Assembly (NCBI GenBank): GCA_038869735.1
Contig: JAWCQO010000002.1
Coordinates: 1 to 64,000 of the forward strand
From: Candidatus Anstonellales archaeon
GTDB lineage: Archaea > Micrarchaeota > Micrarchaeia > Anstonellales > CG1-02-47-40
Length of the DNA: 64,000 nucleotides
Direction: 5' to 3'
The number at the start of each line of letters is the position of its first letter. Positions within the stretch are counted from its first letter, which is position 1. Below, piece after piece: positions 1-6,280 of this stretch. The notes under the pieces are model-generated. The model worked only from the letters and a program-made list of their open reading frames with translations, was not told the origin of the DNA and made no database searches. The position numbers and the translations under genes were made by a program.

Positions 1-102
1 AACAAGAGCAAGAGCAAATGTTTGGGCAACCTCAATGCTGACCGGAGCCCTTATAGGAATAGTAATTGTGGTTGTTGCTCCAGCAATACTTAACACAATG
101 TA
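1..102 (+). repeat. Direct repeat copy A (identical to 360-461)
   Basis: These 102 bases match 360-461 base for base, including all third codon positions. Identity stops abruptly at 103, where the C-terminal codons differ. It lies inside tandem pilin genes and looks like recent gene conversion or duplication. Confidence 0.95.
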
Positions 103-127
103 TGGCGGCAGCAGTATAGCATGTTAG
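1..127 (+). CDS. VirB2/TrbC-like pilin, C-terminal fragment (cut by window edge)
   Basis: The reading frame enters the window open (codons from base 2) and ends at the TAG at 125-127. The visible 41 residues are the second half of the pilin-like protein encoded just downstream: a charged TRARAN loop, a second hydrophobic helix rich in Ile, Val and Ala, and a terminal cysteine as the last residue. The first 102 bases are identical to 360-461, so this is a tandem paralogue that has recently recombined with its neighbour. The next gene starts 14 bases after the stop, so they are probably co-transcribed. The start, signal peptide and first helix lie outside the window. Assignment to the VirB2/TrbC type is by architecture and pattern, not by a database match. 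Confidence 0.8.
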   Translation, partial: TRARANVWATSMLTGALIGIVIVVVAPAILNTMYGGSSIAC

Positions 128-141
128 GAGTGTGATACGAC

Positions 142-486
142 ATGAATTTAAGAGGAATAACTGATAAAAAGTTCCAAATACTCGCCTTTGCGCTTCTGCT
201 TCTTGTTGGAGTGCTATACTCCCAAGCAGGGACACTAGCAATAAGGACAGGAATCTCTCAGCTTTGTTCCTTTATAAAAAATCTCATCCCAGTAATCTCA
301 ATGCTCATGCTTGTCGGTGCAGGAGCAGTCTACGCAGGCGGTCAGCTTATGGGAGCAGAAACAAGAGCAAGAGCAAATGTTTGGGCAACCTCAATGCTGA
401 CCGGAGCCCTTATAGGAATAGTAATTGTGGTTGTTGCTCCAGCAATACTTAACACAATGTACGCAGGAATCAGTGGTGCTTGTTAA
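142..486 (+). CDS. VirB2/TrbC-like pilin (114 aa)
   Basis: This small exported membrane protein probably forms the subunit of a surface filament. Residues 1-30 form a signal peptide (basic MNLRGITDKK, hydrophobic core, SQA before a likely type I cleavage site). The mature part of about 84 residues has a cysteine at the start of helix 1 (QLCSFI), a VYAGGQLMGAE turn, a basic TRARANVW segment, helix 2, and cysteine as the very last residue. A signal peptide, two hydrophobic helices around a short polar loop and a mature length near 80 match the VirB2/TrbC pilin plan; the family name is inferred. A GGAG Shine-Dalgarno motif precedes the ATG. Paralogues lie on both sides and at 58569-59072. Confidence 0.75.
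   Translation: MNLRGITDKKFQILAFALLLLVGVLYSQAGTLAIRTGISQLCSFIKNLIPVISMLMLVGAGAVYAGGQLMGAETRARANVWATSMLTGALIGIVIVVVAPAILNTMYAGISGAC
324..461 (+). repeat. Direct repeat copy B (360-461 = 1-102; 324-407 = 815-898)
   Basis: Bases 360-461 equal 1-102 exactly, and bases 324-407 equal 815-898 exactly. The shared part encodes the VYAGGQLMGAE turn and the TRARANVWATSMLTGA segment. Sequence outside these tracts has diverged, giving a mosaic expected from repeated gene conversion between tandem paralogues. Confidence 0.95.
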
Positions 487-490
487 GTTA

Positions 491-545
491 GGAAGGATTG
501 CCTTCTAGGTAGGATGGGTGCGCCCACCTTTAATTTTTCTTTTTT
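491..545 (+). terminator. Tandem hairpins plus T-rich tract after the second pilin gene
   Basis: A 6-bp hairpin (491-506, GGAAGG / CCTTCT around an ATTG loop) is followed by a short GC hairpin (TGGG / CCCA around 516-525) and then a T-rich tract at 530-547. The order fits transcription termination after the pilin pair, or a processing and stability element at the mRNA end. No experimental support is available. Confidence 0.5.
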
Positions 546-629
546 GCTAAAGCAGCGGCAGCGGACCGGCTATTTCCTACTTTATTCTTTTTTAAACTCT
601 TCTACACTAAAAACTATCTTTAGATATCT

Positions 630-980
630 ATGGAAACAGAGCGCTACAAACTATCTGAACCAAGGGCCAGGCTAGTCTTAACTATACTGTTATTTATCTC
701 TTCGCTGTTGTTTGCTCAACAGCAAGACCAATTAAGGTCAGCCCTGAGTGATCTCTGCGTCTTTATAAGAGACTTAGTACCACTGACAGCCATGCTCATG
801 ATAACCTCGGCAGCAGCAGTCTACGCAGGCGGTCAGCTTATGGGAGCAGAAACAAGAGCAAGAGCAAATGTTTGGGCAACCTCAATGCTGACCGGAGCAC
901 TAGTCGGCATTTTAATAGTTATTATTGTCCCAGCAGTACTTGGCATAATGCTTGGTCTTAATGGCCCTATAACATGCTAA
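630..980 (+). CDS. VirB2/TrbC-like pilin (116 aa)
   Basis: This is the third tandem pilin-like paralogue. A basic N-terminus is followed by a hydrophobic signal sequence ending LLFA before Gln-rich residues, so cleavage near residue 29 leaves about 87 residues. The mature protein keeps the cysteine opening helix 1 (DLCVFI), the VYAGGQLMGAE turn, TRARANVW, helix 2 and a final cysteine (GPITC). Its N-terminus and C-terminus differ clearly from the upstream copy, but the middle 84 bases (815-898) are identical to it. A TTTTTAAAC stretch at about 588-597 could be its own TATA box, about 36 bp upstream of the ATG. The glycosyltransferase gene starts 10 bases after its stop, suggesting co-transcription. 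Confidence 0.75.
   Translation: METERYKLSEPRARLVLTILLFISSLLFAQQQDQLRSALSDLCVFIRDLVPLTAMLMITSAAAVYAGGQLMGAETRARANVWATSMLTGALVGILIVIIVPAVLGIMLGLNGPITC
815..898 (+). repeat. Direct repeat copy C (identical to 324-407)
   Basis: These 84 bases match 324-407 without a mismatch, while flanking sequence differs on both sides. The segment encodes the most conserved part of the pilin (turn plus start of the second helix). Confidence 0.95.
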
Positions 981-990
981 ACCAGGTGGG

Positions 991-1677
991 TTGTTGAAAA
1001 AACTAACAGTTATAATCCCAACATTAAACGAGGAGAAAAACATAAAACCACTAATAAAGGAAATATTGAGCATCTACCCAAATACTAATATTATGGTTGC
1101 AGATGACGGTTCAACAGACAACACAAAAAACGAGGTTCTATCTTTCAGATCAAAAAACATTACTTTCCTTGACAGGAGCAAAAAGAAGATTCATGGCCTT
1201 ACAGCGTCAGTTATAGACGCAATTCTCCACACAAAAACCCCTTATTTTATAGTCATGGACGCAGACTTTCAGCACCCCCCAAGCACAATCCCCGATATTG
1301 CTTTCTGTCTTGAATCAGGCGCTGATCTTACAATAGCATATAGAGTCGGAAAGCGAAATTCACTCTCTTTTCCGCGCCGTGCGATATCAACGATTGCTCA
1401 CCAAATTGCATCACTGCGTCTTACACTAGCAGGAAAACCAACTGTGCCAGATCTTACAAGCGGTTTCTTTGGGATGCAAACCACCCTCGCTCGTTCTATA
1501 ATCCTACGCTCAAAATTCCAACTTGAAGGTTATAAAGTCTTATTTGAATTTATAAAATATGCCCCCAAGGGCACGGAAATAGGTCTAGTTCCATATAAGA
1601 GATTCCTAAAGAGGGCATCCGGCAGATCCAAGTTTGGACCAAGACACATCCTATACTTCTTAAGGTCCCTTATCTGA
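991..1677 (+). CDS. Family 2 glycosyltransferase, dolichol-phosphate sugar synthase type (228 aa)
   Basis: This enzyme probably transfers a sugar from a nucleotide-sugar to a polyprenyl phosphate or a membrane acceptor at the cytoplasmic face. The GT-A fold signatures are plain: VIIPTLNEEKNI near the N-terminus, DDGSTDNT near residue 40 and the DADFQHPP metal-binding motif near residue 90, as in DPM1-like enzymes. There is no C-terminal membrane domain, so it is the single-domain form. The start is a TTG at 991 directly after an AGGTGG Shine-Dalgarno motif, with a second TTG one codon later. It follows the pilin genes closely and precedes a GT39-like integral membrane glycosyltransferase, suggesting a role in decorating surface proteins. 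Confidence 0.85.
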   Translation: MLKKLTVIIPTLNEEKNIKPLIKEILSIYPNTNIMVADDGSTDNTKNEVLSFRSKNITFLDRSKKKIHGLTASVIDAILHTKTPYFIVMDADFQHPPSTIPDIAFCLESGADLTIAYRVGKRNSLSFPRRAISTIAHQIASLRLTLAGKPTVPDLTSGFFGMQTTLARSIILRSKFQLEGYKVLFEFIKYAPKGTEIGLVPYKRFLKRASGRSKFGPRHILYFLRSLI

Positions 1678-1688
1678 GCTGTTTTCAG

Positions 1689-3155
1689 ATGCTAGAACCA
1701 CATTTCCTTATCAAAATCATCCGTTCACATTATATCATTGCGCTTTACCTCTTATTTACTCTTCTATGGTTGCCATTCTTTACACTTCCTTTTTCACATG
1801 ATGAGTCCGTATTCATCTTCATCGGAAGGGGGATTACGCAAGGGCAAGTCCTCTACAAAGATCTTTTTGATAATAAAGGACCCTTCCTTTATCTCGTTTA
1901 TGCAGCGTTGTGGGGTCTCTTTGGGTTAAGTGAGGTTTATTACCGTGTCGTCTTCTATTTTTTTGTCATTATCAGCGCGATACTTCTTAGAAAAATATCT
2001 AAAGAGCTTTTTCCATCCCTAAATCCACGCATTACAGAAATTTCATATCTTCTTTTAATGTCAATTCCAACATCGATCCCGTTTGCGATATCTGAAACTC
2101 TCGTAAATCTCCTAATAATCAGCGCAGCTACATTGATTTTAGAATACAAAAAAAGACAATCTTCTTTGTATCTAGTAGCCTCAGGCTTCCTCTTTTCTCT
2201 ATGCATACTTACAAACTTCCTAAGTGTTTTTTCACTACCATTTGTTTTATGGCTTCTTCTTGAGGTCTCAAAGGCCAATCAGAAAGAAAAAAGCCTTTAT
2301 GGAACCTCGCCTCACACACTAACCATCTTTTTTCTATCAGCCATTATCCCCCATCTAATCTTCTCATTCTATCTTCTAACTTCACAAAGCCTGGCTGCCT
2401 TTATGGAGGTTATCTCTGTATTTGCACCTGCATTCTACATCAAGTTTGCGAATTTACCTTACCTGCTTATTTTTCTAACTTTTTTTCTTCCATTTATAAG
2501 ACAAAATGAAAGAAATGCTGTCGCATGCGCCTTTTCTCTAACCCTATCCTATATCCCATCTCTTAATGTCACTCCAACGTTGACATCCCACTACAGTATA
2601 TTCTATTTTCCATTTTTGAGCCTGCTTATCCCTCTTACTTACAAGAACTTCAAAATACTGCATCCAACAATTCAGGTCTTAGTAATTATGTACCTACTAA
2701 ACATATATCTCAACCCGTTCATAGACAACAACTTAAAAGTCTCATATCTCTATGATAACGACGCATACAGTAAAGAGCGAACCTTGGCTTACAAGGAGCT
2801 CTACTCAAACTTCAGCAAAAATATTTCGGGGAAAGATATAGCTGTGTTCTCATACGATATTTCGCCATATCTTTACTTGAATTCTACTCCAAAAATAAGG
2901 TATCCTTACTTTATCTATTTATTCAGCTACACAAAAATAAACTACACGATAGAGGCAGAATATTCCAAGAGGATGAGCGAATCTCCATTTGAGTATATCA
3001 TCATAGGTCAAGACTTATACGGTGTCTCAGAGGTACCGCAATCTGTAATGGAGCATTTAAAAAACAACTATACTCTTCTTTACTCTAAAGAATTCTCTCC
3101 AGAAAGATTAAGTCATCTTGGAAGCAGCAAGCTTCTTCTCTACAAGCGCAATTAA
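1689..3155 (+). CDS. GT39-like integral membrane glycosyltransferase (488 aa)
   Basis: This multi-spanning protein has about ten hydrophobic segments followed by a soluble C-terminal part of roughly 120 residues. The first extracytoplasmic loop contains PFSHDESVF and, further on, DNKGPFLYL. That loop, with its acidic Asp-Glu pair, is typical of the GT39/ArnT/PMT superfamily, which transfers sugars from polyprenyl-phosphate donors on the outer face of the membrane. The ATG at 1689 follows the upstream glycosyltransferase stop by 11 bases. Together with that polyprenyl-phosphate-type enzyme it could supply and use a lipid-linked donor. The acceptor is unknown; the adjacent pilins are one candidate. 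It faces a convergent gene of the same superfamily. Confidence 0.75.
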   Translation: MLEPHFLIKIIRSHYIIALYLLFTLLWLPFFTLPFSHDESVFIFIGRGITQGQVLYKDLFDNKGPFLYLVYAALWGLFGLSEVYYRVVFYFFVIISAILLRKISKELFPSLNPRITEISYLLLMSIPTSIPFAISETLVNLLIISAATLILEYKKRQSSLYLVASGFLFSLCILTNFLSVFSLPFVLWLLLEVSKANQKEKSLYGTSPHTLTIFFLSAIIPHLIFSFYLLTSQSLAAFMEVISVFAPAFYIKFANLPYLLIFLTFFLPFIRQNERNAVACAFSLTLSYIPSLNVTPTLTSHYSIFYFPFLSLLIPLTYKNFKILHPTIQVLVIMYLLNIYLNPFIDNNLKVSYLYDNDAYSKERTLAYKELYSNFSKNISGKDIAVFSYDISPYLYLNSTPKIRYPYFIYLFSYTKINYTIEAEYSKRMSESPFEYIIIGQDLYGVSEVPQSVMEHLKNNYTLLYSKEFSPERLSHLGSSKLLLYKRN

Positions 3156-3184
3156 GCTTAATTCCTCAACCAATCAGCCAGCTT

Positions 3185-4708
3185 CTACTTCTTCTTATAA
3201 ATCCAGACAACCCACGAACTGCCATAAACGCTTTCATTTATGTAGTTTTCGCCAAGAAATTTCCTAAACTGTGCAAAGGAAGGAAATTCCTTTTCCAAAT
3301 CCTCCATATCTAAGTTTCGGGTATGGTCAAAACTTTCATTAACTAAAACAACAATATCCGGCTTGGCCTTCATAACGGGCCCAAAAACTTCTTTCGAATA
3401 CCAACTATCTATCAGAGTTGGTCCAGATGGATAGTACGGAGATGGAATTTGAATGTAATAGTAAAGTGCTCGCACCAGCGGAGATTTATTCAGCATTAAA
3501 TAATACTCTGCCCCAGTTGGAAAAACAAAAAATTTCGATTCCTCCTTCATCACCCATCGTATGCGCTCAACAATCGCGCCTATCCCTGAACAGCCAGATG
3601 TAGATAAGGCAAGTTTTTTACCCACATAATCACTATAAGAAGACCAAGCAAGAATAACTGAAAAGGCAACTGCAAAAATCATTATTGCTAATAGGATAAG
3701 CAGGACCCCTTTTAATCTCCTTATACCTCTAAAAGAATCACTCACAATTCCAATTAAAAAAGAAAAAGGAAGGATAAGGCTATACATAACCAGAGGATAT
3801 ATCCAGACAGAATAAAGTTTTAAGAGAATAATAAATAAAACACTAAGAAAAAACAGGAATGATAACGCACCAAAACGACTTTTTATTAGATTTTTGTTAG
3901 CCAACCCTATAATCATTGGAAAAAATAAAACAAAACAAAACCCTATACTAATTATCACATCCTGTATATGCCTCTCAGATAATAGCATGCGGAAATAAGC
4001 GTCAAAACCAAGGTCATGCCCTGCCGTTAGATACCCTGTCCACTTAGTTCCAAATAAAAAGAAGCCTCCAAAAACCACAGCTGCAAATGCCATCCCCAAC
4101 CCAAAGAAAAAGATAAACTCCCTTTTTCTTCTCTCGTGCCAAAGCAGATAAAGAACCGGGAGAGAAAGTCCAAAAGCAGCCGTTGGTTTTGTAAACGAAG
4201 ATGCTATCAAAAAAAATCCGGTTAAAGCAAGATTTCTCTTAAAATTTGTCTTCTGCAAAGAGACAAGAAAATAAAATGCAAACGCCCATAATAGCGATGC
4301 AATAAACTCTGCCCTGAAAAATATGTTCATCGAAGCATACGAATAAACAAGATAAATAATGGCTGGAATGTACTTTGCAAATCCGCTAAGATATTTTTTG
4401 CAAGTTAAAAATACGATAATTGCAATAAGAAAATTGATTGCTACTGAAAACATACGGGTGCACAAAATACCAGAGCCGCAGGTTTTAACAATCGGAACAA
4501 GTGCAAGATAAAGAACAGGTAGTTTATGTGCAAGAATCGTATCGTAAAGAACCTTTCCATTAGATATCTCTCTTGCAGTTAATAGGTGTTCCGCTTCGTC
4601 GCTTTCAAATCCAAAACAATAAGTTCTACTATCAAACAACGGCAAAACCGATAAAACTAAAAGAAACAACAGATACGCTATAAGAATTCTTAACTCACCA
4701 TCAAGCAT
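3185..4708 (-). CDS. GT39-like integral membrane glycosyltransferase (507 aa)
   Basis: This is a multi-pass membrane protein of the same superfamily as its neighbours. A first transmembrane helix is followed by a loop with GFESDEAEHL and then a hydrophobic core of about ten helices; the C-terminal 100 residues are soluble. The frame is open back to 4747, which would overlap the upstream gene. I chose the ATG at 4708 because GGTG lies just before it and it leaves a 10-base gap. Conservation of the acidic loop suggests catalytic competence. The protein is only distantly similar to the 1689-3155 product, so these are probably separate specificities and not a recent duplication. Confidence 0.7.
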   Translation of the reverse strand: MLDGELRILIAYLLFLLVLSVLPLFDSRTYCFGFESDEAEHLLTAREISNGKVLYDTILAHKLPVLYLALVPIVKTCGSGILCTRMFSVAINFLIAIIVFLTCKKYLSGFAKYIPAIIYLVYSYASMNIFFRAEFIASLLWAFAFYFLVSLQKTNFKRNLALTGFFLIASSFTKPTAAFGLSLPVLYLLWHERRKREFIFFFGLGMAFAAVVFGGFFLFGTKWTGYLTAGHDLGFDAYFRMLLSERHIQDVIISIGFCFVLFFPMIIGLANKNLIKSRFGALSFLFFLSVLFIILLKLYSVWIYPLVMYSLILPFSFLIGIVSDSFRGIRRLKGVLLILLAIMIFAVAFSVILAWSSYSDYVGKKLALSTSGCSGIGAIVERIRWVMKEESKFFVFPTGAEYYLMLNKSPLVRALYYYIQIPSPYYPSGPTLIDSWYSKEVFGPVMKAKPDIVVLVNESFDHTRNLDMEDLEKEFPSFAQFRKFLGENYINESVYGSSWVVWIYKKK

Positions 4709-4718
4709 ACACCAATCC

Positions 4719-6224
4719 CTATTTTGCGCTTTTCTTTTTGTACACACTTAGATTCTGACCAAACCTGTTGACCAGCTCATATCCTTCAACTTCGATCCAA
4801 TCAGGTTTTTCTGCAGTCAGAACCCAGTCGAATTCAGAATATCCACAAGGTATTTTCATATTCCTTTCATCCCAAAAAGCCCTATATACATGAAAATTGT
4901 ATGTATAATTTGTCTTATTATCAAAGCCATATATGTTGCTTTTCCATATATACGGCTCTTCACGGTAACTACTGTTGTAAATGTACACTATACAAGGTTT
5001 AGGTAATCCATCTGCCATCATTTTATAAGCAACAACAGTAGGCACATAGTTTCCAATTACCAATACCTTTTCTTTTCCAGCAAGAAATAAACCCGCTTCT
5101 CTTTCAGCAGCGTATTCATCTACAAATCCACTTGTAAGCACCATCAGAGAGGATATCATCAAAACGGCCATTGAAGTTAGAATAATCAATAACGAAAACC
5201 TATCAAACTTTCCACCAAGCCTATTAAAAATAAGAGAAGAAGAAAAAGCGCAAACGGCTGGCATCAGGGGCAGAGGGTACCAGAAATACCCAACACCAAC
5301 AAAAAAAACCAGAGGAAGTAGCGACATCCATGTCGCTAGCCATATTCTCCTTTTCCAAAACTTACACAATCCAATAATAGATGAAACAACAAGAACGTTT
5401 GAATTTATAATAAATTCCCCCAGTCCACCTACAAACCTCTTGAAAATCTCAAAATCTATCCCACCAGTGCTCCACCACGATCCAAAAATCTTGCTCGGGA
5501 TGTTATACAAATACTCGCCAATTATGGCTTCTCTCTCTTCAAAAAGAGCATCATAAACAAATAAAGAAAGCGGAAGAAAAAAAAGCGAAATAAGAAACTC
5601 AAACTTACGCAACTCTCCCTTCCGCTCAAAGGCATATGCAACGGCAACTATGGGAATAATAAAGGCAACAACAGTTTTTGTCCAATATGCAAATGCAGAT
5701 AAAATCCCCCCCAAAATATAGAATCGCGGATCTGACTTACCATGAAAATAACAGGCAAGTGATGAGAGCACAAAAAACAACAAAACCGAATCTACAAGCG
5801 CACTCGTATCGGCATAAAGAGAAGAAAAAGAAAGCATGAACATCAACGATGTGCATAGTGCAAAATCCGCTGAAAATTCCCTTCTAAACATCAGATAAAT
5901 GAGCACAACAGAACACGCTCCAAAAAATAGAGACGACAAGCGATACGGCAAGCCAAGGTCAATTTCAACATCAAGCAGCCCAATAATCGCCTTTGAAGCG
6001 ACTACAAAGGGTGCAGACAACAGAAAAGGAACTACTGGTCTCCAAGCTACTTCCTGTCCAAAATATGTTGGTATGATCCTTGGCTTTTCCAAGAATTCAT
6101 CCACCATTCTTGCATAAAGTGCCTCATCCTTAATAAGCGGCCTGTTATACGCAACAAAAGTTGCACGGGATAAAAGAAAAACAATCAAAAGCAAAGCAAC
6201 ATGTTTTTTTAGTTCAGATACCAT
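4719..6224 (-). CDS. GT39-like integral membrane glycosyltransferase (501 aa)
   Basis: This is a polytopic membrane protein with the GT39/ArnT hallmark in its first external loop (LIKDEALYARM, then EVAWRPVVPF). About ten hydrophobic segments follow, and then a soluble C-terminal domain of roughly 100 residues. The frame is open to 6245, but the ATG at 6224 lies 26 bp downstream of the TATA box at 6246-6254, so a leaderless start there is preferred. The next gene on this strand begins 10 bases beyond its stop and is probably co-transcribed. It completes a four-gene surface glycosylation group beside the pilins. Substrates cannot be deduced. Confidence 0.72.
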   Translation of the reverse strand: MVSELKKHVALLLIVFLLSRATFVAYNRPLIKDEALYARMVDEFLEKPRIIPTYFGQEVAWRPVVPFLLSAPFVVASKAIIGLLDVEIDLGLPYRLSSLFFGACSVVLIYLMFRREFSADFALCTSLMFMLSFSSLYADTSALVDSVLLFFVLSSLACYFHGKSDPRFYILGGILSAFAYWTKTVVAFIIPIVAVAYAFERKGELRKFEFLISLFFLPLSLFVYDALFEEREAIIGEYLYNIPSKIFGSWWSTGGIDFEIFKRFVGGLGEFIINSNVLVVSSIIGLCKFWKRRIWLATWMSLLPLVFFVGVGYFWYPLPLMPAVCAFSSSLIFNRLGGKFDRFSLLIILTSMAVLMISSLMVLTSGFVDEYAAEREAGLFLAGKEKVLVIGNYVPTVVAYKMMADGLPKPCIVYIYNSSYREEPYIWKSNIYGFDNKTNYTYNFHVYRAFWDERNMKIPCGYSEFDWVLTAEKPDWIEVEGYELVNRFGQNLSVYKKKSAK

Positions 6225-6245
6225 AAGGTAAAATTGAAGCATCAA

Positions 6246-6254
6246 TTATAAAAA
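6246..6254. promoter_or_regulatory. Shared TATA box for divergent genes at 6224 (-) and 6281 (+)
   Basis: TTATAAAAA on the plus strand reads TTTTTATAA on the minus strand, with the palindrome TTATAA at its core. Its centre is about 26 bp from the ATG of the minus gene and about 31 bp from the ATG of the plus gene. These are the distances expected for near-leaderless archaeal transcripts, so one element could serve both directions. Confidence 0.6.
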
Positions 6255-6280
6255 CTCTGTCTTCATCTATCTGCTTTAAT

